Assembly (NCBI GenBank): GCA_023653785.1
Contig: JAMKCH010051647.1
Span: 1-64,000 of the forward strand
Source of the DNA: Ophioderma brevispina
Taxonomy: Eukaryota; Echinodermata; Ophiuroidea; Amphilepidida; Ophiodermatidae
DNA length: 64,000 nt
Direction: 5' to 3'
Each line of letters opens with the position of its first letter. The stretch's first letter is position 1. The position numbers and the translations under genes are program-made. Of this stretch, positions 1-13,900 are shown one piece after another. A model generated the notes under the pieces. That model was given only the letters and a program-made list of their open reading frames with translations. It ran no database searches and was not told the DNA's origin.

Positions 1-154
1 TCTTTGCACACATTTGGGTGATTTGGGAGCACGAGGGAGATGGCATGTTTTATTTTATTCAAGGTGGTGTGGATGCCGAGTTAATCATATTGCACTTGCA
101 TTGGTGATAAACTTTATATTGTAGCAATTATAGCCTTATGATTTACCTTCCCCT

Positions 155-819
155 TGCAATGACTCAGTGACGTCACACATTCTGACAGATATTTTCGTGT
201 GTTCATTTTTGCACTGCCTTAATAGGCGCGCGTGCATATGGCCATGGTTTTGTAGGCTGTGACGTGTATCCGTTTAAACTTTTACACGAACGGAAGGCTC
301 ACTACCCGTTTAGAAATTCACAACACGTTTACACGTCAGCAACCCTTTTACCTTTTAGGTTTGGTTAATTTTTCACCAAAATTACGCCCCGTTCATGGAA
401 ATTAAAGTTAACAGTTCCAAGCTTCTTCTAGAAATGGGTTCCGACTTTTACGAAACAGGGAATCCCCCGTTTACCAGTCTTGTACTTGAGTGAAGCGACT
501 TCGGCATATACAAACCGCAACCACGGCCCCAATTATGCGTGCTTTCAATTAAGAGGGATCTACAAAAAAGGTAAAATGACAGCGCTATGGAGCTCCACCT
601 TGATCGTCGTTTGAGATCTTTGGGATATTCAACTGGCGTTATTTTGGATTAAAACATAACATATTTAAGTACAAACAACATTTTATGGTTCACGATTAAT
701 ATTTATGATCGAATGCAAAGCCGGGTACCCCGATTACGAACGACTTTATGTTGGCAAGAATTGCATTTGCGTGGAAGTGCCCAATTCGGCAGTCGTTAAC
801 TTGCTATGACCGTATTTTT

Positions 820-852
<33 letters not shown>

Positions 853-990
853 AAACGTTTAACCGAACGGAAATACAGACCGTGTACACGATATGAAATT
901 AAACAGTACTCCCAGCTCTAGTGTTTTGAATCAACAGCTGTCTTATTGGGTGCATCCATTGCATATCACACTGACGTCACTGACTCGAGA
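155..990. repeat. Inverted repeat pair flanking 0.8 kb, AP-1/CRE-like ends
   Basis: ATGACTCAGTGACGTCACAC at 159-178 and, inverted, CGAGTCAGTGACGTCAGTGT near 966-986. Both contain a TGACGTCA palindrome next to TGACTCA or GAGTCA. May be short TIRs of a MITE or a coincidence of CRE/AP-1 sites. A T homopolymer of about 30 lies inside at 820-851. Confidence 0.4.
820..851 (+). repeat. Poly-T tract
   Basis: A run of about 30 T residues. Its length in the assembly is unreliable. Confidence 0.9.
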
Positions 991-2090
991 AGGTTTTAAA
1001 AAACAAAAAGCACTATAGTCATTTACTTTCAATTAGATATCTGATTCTACTCTTTATTTGGGAGTGTCTAGCCAGGAACCACAAACAAATGGAATGGCCG
1101 TGGCATGTTGCCGATTCCCGGTAATTAGATTTTCACGTTCATTCATCACACTCCGTTTTGGAGGCTTCCGCGGTTGGGAGTATTACAAGACCTTCGCCAG
1201 CCAAGGAACATCACCCGGCCCCCATAATGCCATGCATAAAAGCAGACCCTCGATGCTTTGCATAATACTATGCTTTTGCATAATGATCTATGCTACAGCG
1301 CAGATATCTTTATGCAAATAAGTTTTGACGCAATCGTCCAATGTCGGTGCCCGGAGGTGTCCCATTTGCTGAGTCCCACTGTAGGGTCCGGGTTAGCATT
1401 AAACAACAAATTCACGCAAGATTCTACTCACGGGAACCCAGAGCTTAGGCTACTCCTTGTACACCATCTAAATTGTACCAAAATGGTTAAATAATTGAAA
1501 AAATTACTAAAATAATCACACAAGAGCTCAAAGATCCATGCTGGGAGTAATCATGCAGGTACTCTCATGGGGTACTAGTTGTTGAGCACTGAGTGTGTCC
1601 CTATGGAGTGATTACCCCCCACTTTTGCGGCTGGTTACTCCGTTGGCTACTTACAGGTACATCAAAGGTACTTCATGGAGAAATTTGGTTGTGTTATTCC
1701 TGTTCTGCATAAACCATTGTTATTGTGTGGGGTCAGAAGGTTGTAAGGCAATAATAAAGATAAGTTAATTTGGGACATTTTATTTTATTTTAGAGAATAA
1801 TAATCCATAATATAAGCCTAAACTTGGTAATTGCCTTTTTAAAAACCATCAATCACTAATAAAAATTCTGGAACAAATTTGATCACGTCCGCAGCCTAAC
1901 ATAACATCATATGCTTCATAATAGGCGCTGATCAAAGTATATAAATGTGCAAATTAATCATGGCAAGACTAGACGTGTAGTCTTTTAGCTACTTGCATAA
2001 ATTGCTTACACAGAATGTATAGACTGCATTATTGGAAATGAGAATTGCTTCATTAGTCTTTTCTGTTGTGACATTCTATTGAGGGTTAGG
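990..2090. other. No gene recognised
   Basis: AT-rich sequence, presumably SGSM intron or 5' flank. Short ORFs at 1058-1494 lack support. ATGCTTTGCATAATACTATG-like near-repeats at 1250-1285 only. Confidence 0.6.
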
Positions 2091-2196
2091 GCAAGAAGGC
2101 CCCATCTGCAATAGCTGCCAGGTGAGATTTGGCAGGTGTAACATTTAACAAGAACACTACTGACAATGGCAGCTATGGGCAGATGGGCCTTCTTGC
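2091..2196. repeat. Hairpin-forming inverted repeat
   Basis: Arms GCAAGAAGGCCCCATCTGCA and its inverse ending GCAGATGGGCCTTCTTGC, each about 30 bases and extending through ATAGCTGCCA / TGGCAGCTAT, around a loop of about 45 bases. MITE-like. Confidence 0.75.
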
Positions 2197-2539
2197 AGTA
2201 AACTCTCGATATTGACATTTGCAGTCAAACAGTACCTGGTATTTGAATACAAGCAGAGATTTATACCATGACATTTACATTAGAGGATTTCTCTGAATTA
2301 GTATTATCATCCATCAGTTTGTTTGTGTGTTTATGTCTTGAATGTTAAACACTTTTCCTATGTAAAGGCCAATTTTCACAATTTAGCAAGATTAGTTGCC
2401 ATTAAAGCAAGGTACATTTCACAGTGTGCTTGTTAAGATACCAGTGAAGAACCCCAAGGTTGTACGAACTTAATTTACAATCATCCACACCTTTACAATT
2501 CATATAATATTCGCTGCTTATCTCTCATGGAAGACTTTA

Positions 2540-2700
2540 AGGCCGTTAGTCTGAAGGAGTCTAGCTTAAGATCCTGGGTTATACCAGGGTAGTCCTACAT
2601 GAGTGGACCTTCTTTCCTTTCAAAATCTGTGAAAGTTAAATGTAAGCGGGTGAGAAAATTCTTCATTGATGGACCGTTCAGCAGGTGCTGGAATCATGAC
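2540..2700 (+). mobile_element. MITE family A, half copy
   Basis: AAGGAGTCTAGCTTAAGATC, ATACCAGGGTAGTCCTACAT, GAGTGGACCTT and GTGAGAAAATTCTTCAT match one arm of the family A MITE. Confidence 0.65.
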
Positions 2701-4179
2701 ATGCACTTTAAATATACAGTTTGGTTTTGCTAGGGGCAATTTTTGTTCAAATTACTAGATTTTCTAGTCAAAATGTGACTAGAAAACCTTGTAAGATCAT
2801 ATTGTAATCATACCAGTCAAAAGTGGCGGATTTTTTGTAATTGTTCTGAGCAACACTAAATGACCATATTCAAGAACTGTGCATCCAGTTCTGATGGGGT
2901 TTTCAGTAAAATGTAGCTCACAACATGACACATTTAAAGCTCATTAAGAATTTTCTTTTTACTTGGCGCAGCAATTGATCATTTTATTTGATTGCATTAG
3001 CATATATTTGCACTTTATTTTCTTTTTACAATTAGCCCACATATAGACACTTTTATTTTTTTTTTAACACTCTTAATACACTCGTCCATTAAGTGATATT
3101 TTTTTTCAATTTCCATGGGCATTAAGATTCAAAATTCTTTTTATCTTTTTGTATTCTGCCTCACATATAGGTGAATTTCGAAGACACTCGAGTAACTACA
3201 CAAACCAATAGCATTTGTGTAAGCCTGGTGCCTCTCAAGTTGACCACAATAATGAGCAAGTGCAACAAGGCTGCATTTGAAGTTCTTTTAACTCAAGGGG
3301 GTAAAACATACCTTATCGGGGGTCAAGTGCTGCTGTACTTGCTCTATGGGACCTTGGAGCTTCTCAATCCACTACAGCAGCTGCTATGACTAATTATGAG
3401 TGTTGCTATTGCGATATGATGTAATCTCCCTGGTGTGTCTTCAACGCTTGGCAATAAGGAATATGTTATACACAATTGTACTATAATATGGTAAAAGTGA
3501 AAGGAACTGTAAGACTTAATCAATTAACATTGTTGATTAAAAATTAATCTTAGAGATTTTTTCCCATCATTTAGTTAAACCAAAGGCATGAAAATGGGAA
3601 GAAAGTGGGTTATGAATATGAAAATGTAACCATATGGTGCATTCTCCGTACTGATGTCCACTTTTTCCCACTTGTAACCTTTCTTTGCACGAGTATTGAA
3701 TCTAGAACAGATTGATTGTTAAGAAAGTACTAAAGGGATTTATACTCTCATATGGTAATATTGTGATGTCATATTTCACTTCCTGATCTTTGCCATCTTC
3801 AGGCCATAAATGTTTTCCTATACTTCTAATTTGAGGCACTGAAGGTATTTTTTTTCCACAGAAAGTCTTATCAACATGATGCTATAAAGAAATGCGCATA
3901 CAGTACTAGACCTCATTACCACATTTGGACAAATAACTCGGCAATGAGTATAATCTTCTGGCATCATTATCGATATTCATATGGCATTACCTTGGTGTAT
4001 TTTCAAGCATTAATATGTTGTTATTTTTAAAAAAAGTAAAATTTTTTTTTAAAGGTTAAAAGTTTAAATATATTTGATACTGAAACTCATACTAAATACA
4101 ATACATTTTGATACTGAAACTCATCTGATACTCATATTTTCACATGGGTTTTAATTTTCTTCCTTTATAATCACTATGA
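2701..4179. other. No gene recognised (intron)
   Basis: AT-rich. A splice-flanked 48-base open stretch at 3171-3218 was considered and not accepted. A direct repeat TTTGATACTGAAACTCAT occurs at 4074 and 4108. Confidence 0.6.
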
Positions 4180-4350
4180 GTTACATATGCTCAATCCACC
4201 AAGGGACACATTTCAGTGGTAATACTGGACATACAGTGGAAATGAACTGACCTGTGTGTTCTGGGTATACATTATATCATACCCAAAAAACCAGAGGTGG
4301 TATTTTCTAAATACCACTGTGAATGCAAGATACTGAACGGTTGGCCAAGG
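4180..4350 (-). repeat. Dispersed repeat B, inverted copy
   Basis: GGAAATGAACTGACCTGTGT, GGGTATACATTATATCATAC, AAATACCACTGTGAATG and ACTGAACGG are the inverse of the blocks at 56845-57040. Confidence 0.6.
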
Positions 4351-4869
4351 AATTGGTTTTACTAGCTCATAGTGAATATTGAGTTATCTTCGCTTGTGGT
4401 AGCTTGAACTCTATTCTCCAATTTAACATTAGCAACTTCAGCAACCTTTTAAAAGATCACTTGCATCAAATATTCTTGTCCATCTAAGACTGGTCCCATT
4501 GCAAGTGACTTTAATAACTACCGTCCTCAAATAGAGTGTGTATATAATTGCATTGTCTGTATTAAAAAATTAAAAGCAATCAAAGCTTTGTGTGATCATT
4601 GAATTTAATGTTTCTTTTTGGTTTATCCACCAATGCAACTTCATTCTCAGGTGTGGTGGTGGTGTTTTTTTTTTTTTTTTTTTCTTTCTGCCATTCTGCT
4701 CTTCGTCAGTCATCCATTAACTTCAAATCAACTCATTCAGTCATTGATGAATTGTACATTTCCATTCTAAAGTCACTTTTCTACAATTTAGAAAAGCTGG
4801 GGAATTGTTAAACAAGGCATTGGAGTTTTAATGGTTTTGTTTAAATGGTTCTTTATTATTCATTTTCAG

Positions 4870-4935
4870 TGTTCTACTGGGACATTCCGTGACCGTCACA
4901 TGGACGACATGTGTATCTTCACGTCATCAACTAAC
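4870..4935 (+). CDS. SGSM: SGSM exon a (end of Rab-binding domain), frameshifted
   Basis: Flanked by a good acceptor (ATTTTCAG) and donor (GTATGT). Read piecewise it gives FYWDIP, then HMDD, then VYLH and HQ in three frames. In SGSM the block just before the DSGG segment has the same pattern of YWD, a short beta strand and VYLHCHQ. I therefore call it the preceding SGSM exon with two or three small indels. This rests on short motifs and position. An ORF crossing it in another frame is a shadow. Confidence 0.62.
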
Positions 4936-7900
4936 GTATGTTATTTCGCATTCGTTGCTGAATGCACTAAGGGTCGTAAGCGGATATCTGCCATTTGTCT
5001 GAAATTCTCACCAAACTCTGCTATTCTCTCCAGTTTTTTGGTCATTGCGCTCTTGAATGGTTTTCATGTGATGGGGTCAACTGAATACAATTTCAAGAGC
5101 CACTGACTAAGGAAGATAAATTGAGTGTTAGCCCCTAATACATGCAGCACACAGATGGAATCACATGGCAGCTCTTATACTTACTACCCTTTTGAGCATG
5201 CACACATTGATTTGTTCTCTTTGTATGATACTTTTTTAATGGGAAAATAGTGACGTGTGGCGGAATGGCATGAATGACCTTTTTAATTATATTATATAGG
5301 GTGAAGTAACAGGCAAGACTGATATATGTCAATTATTTACAGATTATTTTCAATGAATTTTTATGAGTGATGAAGGTGTATAAAGGTAATAGTAAATGTG
5401 ACTGCATTTTGTGTGGTTAAATGGCAATCACATTACTTCTGCAGTCAATAAATACCCCGACTTCTTTCTGAACATTGATTTGCTTCCATGAAACGCATTC
5501 TTTAATCGTAATCCGTGGACAGCTGCAAAAACTGACTATTTAAATATAAAAGACTATCTCTGTGTGTACATAACTGATTGTGAATGATCTTGCAGCAAGT
5601 GAAAGCCAATTCTTATTCAGTGGGCGGGTTTAGTAAGAAACAAGTAATTTCATCGGTTGTTGCCTATCTATATGAGACGATAGTAGATAGTACGTCGTCG
5701 CGCAAGGTTACGTGTTGCGTGTATAGGTTACGCAGTGCACGCAGCTCGTACGGGTTGGTTCATTTTTGACAGCGGGGGAATATTTTTTGCCCTTTTTAAC
5801 TAATATATTGAAATAAAAATATTTTGGTGATTAAACAACCAAAACTAATACGAATGAGAATAAAGATAGGATTGGTACGATAAAAATATTGGATTGCCCA
5901 TCCAAATATGAACGATATTAAGGCAAAACAACAAATCCTATCTTTTTTCGCATAATTAAATAACCTTTCCGTTGATACCACTACATGTAGTTGAGATATG
6001 TGTTTTTTTTAAAGATTAACAAAGGCGGACACAACAGTTTCCAGTTCTTTCTGACTCACCCTGTATAAGGTCCTGGGGACAAGACTATGAGCGATTGGGC
6101 CAGACACCTTTTAAGTTGTGTAGAGCAATGCAAGTTGCCCTGAGGCATTATCCAGGGGTTAACTGCACTTTAAATGCTTAGCAGGATCTTGAGTGTTTCC
6201 AATATAGTTAGGCTATGCTAATGCATCGGGGAAATTTCTCTGAGTCTTATTCCTGTGACCCAGTGTCAACAACTGATGAGCGATATTACCCGGCACTCTA
6301 TGAGGCATTTTTTTAGTAATTTCTGAGTCACATACCATGGACTCTTTCTTATTGCTGTAGGTACTGTAAATGCAAAAGAATGTCAACATCGGGTGGTCCT
6401 GAGCAACATTTGGATTCAATTCTTTTTTCAAAGTTTGATATTATTTGAAAATTTGACTTTGCTTCCCAGCTAGGTCAACTTGTTCAGGTTGAATGGAACA
6501 TTCTTTATTTTTCTGTATAGCTACCCCAAGTAAGGCAGGTCTTTTGTGACCCACTTACCATCTACAATATATTCCAATTTTCAAGTTTCCTTATGGGTAC
6601 ACAAATTACTACATTGGTCTAGTTGTGGATATACTTAATAGTAGTTCCTAATCAAAGCAATTAGCAACGACCACAATATACCCCAACTTTCATCTTAATG
6701 TACTTCCATATGGGTTACCACAGATTTACTAAAAGAATCAGTGGATTGTGGGGATATACTGAGTAGTTACTAATTGAAAGTGTCGCATAATAGGTGAGAA
6801 GATTTCTCATGGATGGCCATTCTAACCATCCATGAAATTTGGTTTCTCACTTAGGTTACACTTTAAAACATGTTTGCTTTTGTTTGCTCTTATCCAACAA
6901 GTCATGGCTTTGTGGTGGTGTAGGATTTATTCAGCTAGTGAGCTGATCCTGGGCCGCGTGTATCCATGATACGGACGCTCCTAACATGGCCATCTATTTG
7001 AGGCTGGGGCGGATTGGGGACCGTCAGGGGTTTACACCCGACTCTTATTCGACACTGACTGCGATGTACATGTACAGTTGTGACTCTCTGTACACGGGAC
7101 CGACGGCTTAACGTCCCCTCCAAAGGACGGGATGCTTTCATGATCCATTTGCCCAATTCCAAGTGAACCATGGAGGAGAGCGGTATTCTGTATTTAATCA
7201 ATAGCTGGTATATAGATCAAATCCAGAATTGATTGTACCCGAGTAAATCACAGCAAGTGCCACGACCCCACCGGGATTCGAACCCGGGAATCTTGATGGT
7301 AAATTTGCGCCAGAGGCAAGCACCCTAACCGCTAGGCCACGCTCTCCCACACTTTAAACATATGTTATAAGAAGAAAAAGTCCATTCATAAAAGACTAAT
7401 TCTGGTTAAACCCAGGTCTTAAGTTAGACTCCCTTTGAGAATACCAGCCTTGATATTTTTAAAGCATTTGATGGCAATGAATAAAATTGCCATGCATTGC
7501 AATGACCATCTCTTCACCTAACCAAGCTGTTTAATTTTTACTTTTATTCAACCACAGCTGACAGCGGTGGTACCTTGGTGCTCGTAGGTCAGGACGGAGT
7601 CCAGCATCCGCCAATACACTTCCCTAAAGGTGGCCACTTGCTAGCCTTCCTCACATGCTTGGAAAATGGTCTGCTTCCAAGAGGTCAGCTTGACCCACCA
7701 TTGTGGTCACAGAGGGGAAAAGGAAAGGTAACAGACTGTTATTAAATATTACAGAAATGATGTAAAACAAACTGCAAAAAATATTATAGCATTGCATGAT
7801 ACACACCTTAAACAAGTAGGCCTGTCTTTTAAGATAAGTGTGTTACTCTTTTGTAGTTCCTTTAATGCTGATTAGTCCTTTTCTCTCCTTTTCCTTCCAA

Positions 7901-10900
7901 GGTGCTTCCCAAGCTTAGGCGGAAGACGTCAGCGATGAAAGGAGGTAGTATGGAGAAGGATGGGACGCAGATATTTGAAGGAGAGGAGGCCACTGACTAT
8001 GTGTTTAGGATTATTAACAGCTTCAAACCAGAATTTGGTAAGCAATTTATAATGATGGTACTAGCCATGAGTTAACAGCAATTTTAGTTATTATTTCAGT
8101 TTCCATGAAAATTCAGCCTTAATTCTTTGGGATTAAAAAAAATATAATATGATTTAAAAAAGGATTTTAAATGTTAAGCTTTTTAATGCAGTGATGGATC
8201 AAGTTCATACTTGTTTGTGTTCATACATTGAGGTCTTATGGGGCAACACATGTGGAGGTCACTTACGATAATTTGAGCATAATTGTAATCGAACGTTGGG
8301 ACCACTGTTCACATTTTTAAGTCTATGCATTCATTTTGGACAACCACCGTAGCCTTTATTTGGGACTGCTGTCCCTATTTTTTGAGATATGAATTATGCA
8401 TTTGAAACTTTGAAATCTGATGATTGGGCAATTGACGGTTAGCCCATCAATCACACAAGATTGAAACATTTTAAATATATTATTCAATCAATCTGATGTG
8501 TTACTTAATTTTATTTGATTAATGTTGATCACAATTGATTGACAATTTTGTTTGTTTTGTTTTTTTGCCAAAACTTTCAGTTCCAGAGGAAGCGATAGAT
8601 CCCAGGAAGACCAAAGCCAATGGGCTAGCCAGCCTACCTTGGCTAATCAGAGACCTAGCACCCAGGCACGCTCTAATTAGCACAAGAATTCAATCACTCA
8701 CCAACCAACACAGGTCTTACCACCGTCATCACCATCACCAATAGATATTGTCAACATGGGTATGATTGCAGGAAATGGCAGGTCAGTACTTTTGAATGGT
8801 GGATGGGGAGGGGGAGTAGAGGTTAAGTTGGGAGGTGCATTGGCATAGGCAATTTTCATTTGAATAATGAGGTTCTAAATCTTAAGGAAGACCCTTACAT
8901 ATGGTGGCTGATATAGAGTGCTCCAAATAACATCAGATGCATCAACCCTTTCTTTTGATACTACCAAATAGGCAGGCCTCGTAACAGGCCCGAACTGATA
9001 TGGAATAATGTTGGCGCAAGACAACGCAAGACAAAGTGTGTTATTTTCGCGTGTGTGCGCGATTCTTGTGCAAACCTTATGCAACGATAAAAGACGAAAG
9101 ATCCCCCATTTTCTTTCGAAATGTGGGGAGAATAAAAAGAAGTTTGATGGTAATCAAGTTTAGAATAACGGGCCCCATTTCAATTCCTGGTCGAGGACTT
9201 TTATAATTTATTTTCGGCATTTAATTCTGATTAACTTGTGTAAAGATCAGAATCTTGCTCTCTCAATGTTCATTGGAATTGGGAAAATAAACTCTGAAAA
9301 GCATCCTGACCTTATGAGTTGTATTTCAGCTGTCGGTCCCATGCATGCGCCTGTGTTTCGAGTTTCATGCAAGTTAGGGAAAACTTGTGACTTGCCCCAA
9401 CCACACTAAAATTTAGGTACCAAATGCCTAACAGTCTGCTGCCACTCACTCTTTGACAGCACTAATTATTTTTGCTTTTGGTGATCCACAGATGAAAATT
9501 TCCCTTTCTACGCTCGCGTCTTCTCAAATGAAGCATCATACACCACAGATTGCATTGCACTTGTTGCGCCATGTATGCTGTGCCTATGCTGTCCTTTATC
9601 AATATAAGGCTGACTGAGATTTCCTGAGGAGGGCGCCCTCAATTTTCAAACAAATCATGTTTTTTTGCATATACATAATCATTAACACGAGCTGATTTTC
9701 CCTTTACACCAATTTGACTGAAATATATGCATTTCCCTTCTGAGAAGGGGAATGCCCCAAAATACCTATTTTAGCACCCCTAAAAAAGCGAAAAATGGTC
9801 TCAACCATTTACCCCAGGTCACACCCTGTCGGCCATTACTCTGCCTCAATTCCGTTTTGGCCGCTTACCAAACGGACGCTTGTTACCGCAGCTCGGTCAT
9901 TAGCACCCAAAATAACTGAGATTTTTGATACTGGACTAGTTGTCGTCTCATATTTGAATACTCCTACTACTACCATCACTATCTGGATATATTACTGGAT
10001 TAATACTGGATTTATAACGCCTATTTGGACGGAATACACAGCGACTTTTACGCCCGTCGGAGAGCTTTTATTGTGTACCCTTTTTTTTTGCCGCCGAGCG
10101 GTCATGGATCTTGTGTACAGCGGGAAAAGAAGGTACAAAGGCAGCCATTGCCGCACGTGTTGCGTGCTTTGGATGCCTTTGCTTTTTGTGAGCCTGTTTT
10201 CTGTTTCTTGTATTTGCCATACTATCAATAAAACAGTTCTTTTGGGTGTGTGTCTATTATTTATTCTATCTTGGTTGATTTTATAAAAATTTGAAACTGA
10301 CTTTGGAAAATTCTTTACCGTGTGTTACTCTGTTACCGCGACGGTATCTTTGTCCCCACGTTGGCGGGCCGGGTCTTAACGCGGCTCGCCTTTGTTTTCA
10401 TAGCTCGTTTAGAGTTCGGCCGCGCGCCCATTTGTCTCGCTTCACCCCACTTTTTCAGCGTCTTTTGCCGATTGCAACCCCGCGACACTCTTTCTCCGTG
10501 CGTTCATTAGGGTCTTGCTTCGCTGTCGCTCAGTTTGGTGCTTGTTCTTTGCCGGTGGCCTTTTTTTTCAAGGGTTCGCCATTGAAACACAGTTTCCCTG
10601 TTTATGTTTCGCTAGGGAAAGGGGGGGGGGGTTTGGTGTTCGGGCTCCAGGTCCGAGGGGGGGGTTTCTTCAAGGCGGCCCCGCTGCTTGGGAGCACCTA
10701 AAGATGTTGTAGTTCGGCTACTTCATCGCCTGGTATAGCCTAGGGTTCTCGAGTGAAGGCTAGCGCGGGTTTGCTCTGCCTTTTTCCCTGGGGATTTTGC
10801 GGCTGCAGACATTACGGTACGGCAGCCTTCGGTGGCTTCATAGCGTGCTAGTGGGCCGGCTCCCTTGGCCCGCACACGCGGTTTGTACCGTGCGCGGTTA

Positions 10901-13900
10901 CTGGTGAGGTTCGTCCAGCACTGGTTCCCGCTACAGTTCAGCCTTTTCGGCACACCCTGCATGGCTAGCCTGCTAGCCAAGCGGGGTATAATCTGGATCG
11001 AGCTGCGGCTTCATCAGGCCTTCAGGTGGTGGGGGCGCGCAGCGCTTCGCCAGGTTGGTGCCTGCTCACACGGGGTTCGTGTGCGGTTATGGTGCGTTTG
11101 TCAAGCGCTAGTTCCCGCTACGGTTCCGCCGTACGGTACACCCCGTGGGTGCTTCCGTTTCGGCCGCCTCGTGGGGGCAGCCTCGGGGCTTGCCTCCGCT
11201 TGTGCCCGTGGTAGCCCATGTCGTATAAGTCTCTCGCGAATTGTATAGCTCGTGGTTCCGGGACTTCTAGGGGCTGTTCTCCCCGCCTTCGGGCGCGGAG
11301 TACTATTCCCTTTTATAGCGTCTCAACTCGCGAGGTGATCGGATTGGGTGATTGTTTACACTCAATCCTCTTTGCCGAGGCATCCTTCCCACAGGGGTGC
11401 GATGCATGGTGACCGTTTATCCGCCGTCGTTGGCGTTGATTCGGGCTAAACACAGCGACTGTCCCTCTTACGGGAGGCTGTTGCTCGGGGTTGTTTGTCC
11501 GCCATCCCTGGTGTTGACTTTCAACTCCACGGCGCCGCGACCTGTGTCCCTTGCGGGGTGTCGCGACGACTTGGCTCTAGGGCATCCCTCGGGGATGCTG
11601 TAGGTCTCGGCGGTTCTCTCGGGTATATCCAAGTCTGCTCTTGGCAGGGCTCCCCCGTGGTGCAGGGCAGCCTAGCCTGGGTGGCTTCACCCCTAATCTG
11701 GCTGGCATGTTGCCTGGCCTTGGGATGGGAGCCCTCTCAGCCTTGTTTATGTGTCCCGGGGTTACGCGTCTATCTCCGATGTTGCTCTAGCTTCTGCAGG
11801 GTCCCCCACCTGTTGGGGCTCCTGCCCTGCCTAGCCCGCCGCGACCTGGGCATGGGGCGCATCCTGCCGTGCTATAGCTTGCAGCTTCATTGGGGTCCAG
11901 ACATTAGCCTTTGCACTAGCCCCGGCTCCGCTGGGGTCTTTCGCTGCTCGGGCTCCCGTTGGACTTGGGTAGCCTCGGGCTGTCTGCTCCATCCCATGGG
12001 CTTTCAGATCTGGGTCGCCGGCGCTTTCCTCGCTGCCCTGTTGGCGGAGACATTGTGCTCGATAGCCTAGCTCCTTCGTGGTGCTAGTCCGGGCCCGGGT
12101 TTCTTTTTTTTTTTTAAAAAAAAAATCCCCCTTTTTCCTTTTCCACTGTGTGCACCATCGGGGACTTGAGGCCTCTGGTCTCTGCCAGTAGGCGCTGGGC
12201 CCATTTAGGCCTGGCTGTTCTGGCTCTTAGGCTGTGGCTGTTAGGCTTACTGCACGTTAGCCTGGTCCACTGTCTCCCTTGGGGAATTGGACTCAAGCTT
12301 ATGTGAAGTTCGATGCTCCCCTCCTGAGGATCAGCGGGGCCTAGCGCCCCTTACGAGTCGGGCCTAGTGACAGTTGCCGTCTGGCGTTAGGCTCTGTCAC
12401 CCCCTGGCGTCTAGACCATGCATCCCAGTGGCGTGTGATCTGGTCTTTGGGTCTTTAGCCCGACTTCCTTGGGAGGTCGTGGCCTTTTAGCCTTGCCGGT
12501 CCTTGACTTTCGCCTTGGCTAGGCCTTGGGGCTTTCATCGCCTAGCCTTTGCTACTAGACTTAGACCCTATTTTTTTTTTCAATGGGGGTAGCTGGCCAT
12601 GTATTTCATCGCAGCTTGGCGGACCCTTGTCGGCATAGCCTGGCCCTAGGGCTGATGCCATGCTGCTTGGGTCATTACCTGGGCCCCTTCGGGGTTGGGA
12701 GGCTGTGCCTTTGCCGGTCTGGCGTGGCCCCTCCAGGGGCTTCACTGGCCGGCCTAGGCCTGGGTAGGGGGCTTTATGTCTCTCCTTGGCCTTTACACCC
12801 CCCGTACGGGGAACCCTGCTCATTGCGCCCTGGCTGTTCTCCCTTGCCTCCGTCCTCACTCTTGTGCGGTGCGCTGAGACCCTCGGCGCTACATGCCGGC
12901 CTGTGCCCTCGGAGGCCGACCTGCTTCTTGCCGGTCTTCTGGGCTTTGGTCATTCAGTATTTTGATGTGATGCTTGTGTTCCCTCATTGGGGCTTTGCTC
13001 CCCACCCAGTGGATGCCTAGCCCCCTCTGGGCTCGTTGTACTGCGCGCTGGTGGTTTTGGCTCTTGTCTAACCCTTACCGTGCTCCAGGCCTTAAGACTT
13101 GCCCCTTGGTGCTTAGACATTGAGGTTCTTTCGACTTTTTGCCCTGGACACTGCCAACTGTTGGGTCGGTGGGTCTCTTCTCTCTCTTATTCTCTTCTAA
13201 TTCTCTGACCGTGGATCCCTTCTCCCGTTTGTCTGGGAGTAGGGAGTTGGCTTATTTGGCTTTGACAGTTCTCGCACAGTCCTTTGGCTCCCGGCTGTCT
13301 AGCCTGGTCCGCTGTCTCCATCGGGGGGACCTGGACGCACGAGTTAGTTTTGGGTCGACTCGACGGTGCCCCTCTTTGGGGCTGTTGTATTCCCGGTGGG
13401 GGTGGTATTCCCCTAGTTTGGTGGGTTCTCCGAACTTGCCTTCACCCGGTGGCCTTTCTCAGTTGTTCTTGGCAGTAGACTTGGTCTTGTCTTCCCCCGT
13501 GCTCTTGAGAATGGATCTGTGCTTTTTCCCCTTAGTACCCGCGGGGTCCTGGGGGCACGTGCGGTGTTCGTTTTCTGGGCCTTCCTGTCTGTACGACATG
13601 GGAGCCTTGGACATGGTGGTCTGCCCACTTCCGACTGGGGATTTTAATCCCCTCATCCTAGTCGGTCAAAGGTCTGTGACCTGAAACTTTTTTAAGTCGG
13701 TCGGGAGCTTCTCGCTCCCGGGTGGGAATTCTCTGGGGCGTAAACCCACGCTGTGAGTCATTCTTCCATTGTTTATGACCGTCTCGAGTTTGGTTGACGA
13801 GTTTGGATTGATCCCTTTTCTCGAGGCTTTGGGGATCCTTAATCGGTATCTAGCACGTTAGGTAGAACCTCTCCGGTGGCTTGGGGGCTCTCTTCACTTT

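Noticed and set aside
3171..3218. A 48-base open stretch between ACATATAG and GTAAGC (VNFEDTRVTTQTNSIC)
   Set aside because: The splice signals are plausible, but the peptide matches nothing I know in SGSM and the block lacks any second line of support.
7262..7348. tRNA gene on the - strand
   Set aside because: Good box A and B, but the sequence continues into a SINE body with target duplications and recurs at 26086, so it is a SINE head.
11495..12070. 191-codon open frame on the + strand in the GC-rich element
   Set aside because: Rich in C, W, L and S with no motif. The colinear part of copy 2 does not keep it open, so it looks compositional.
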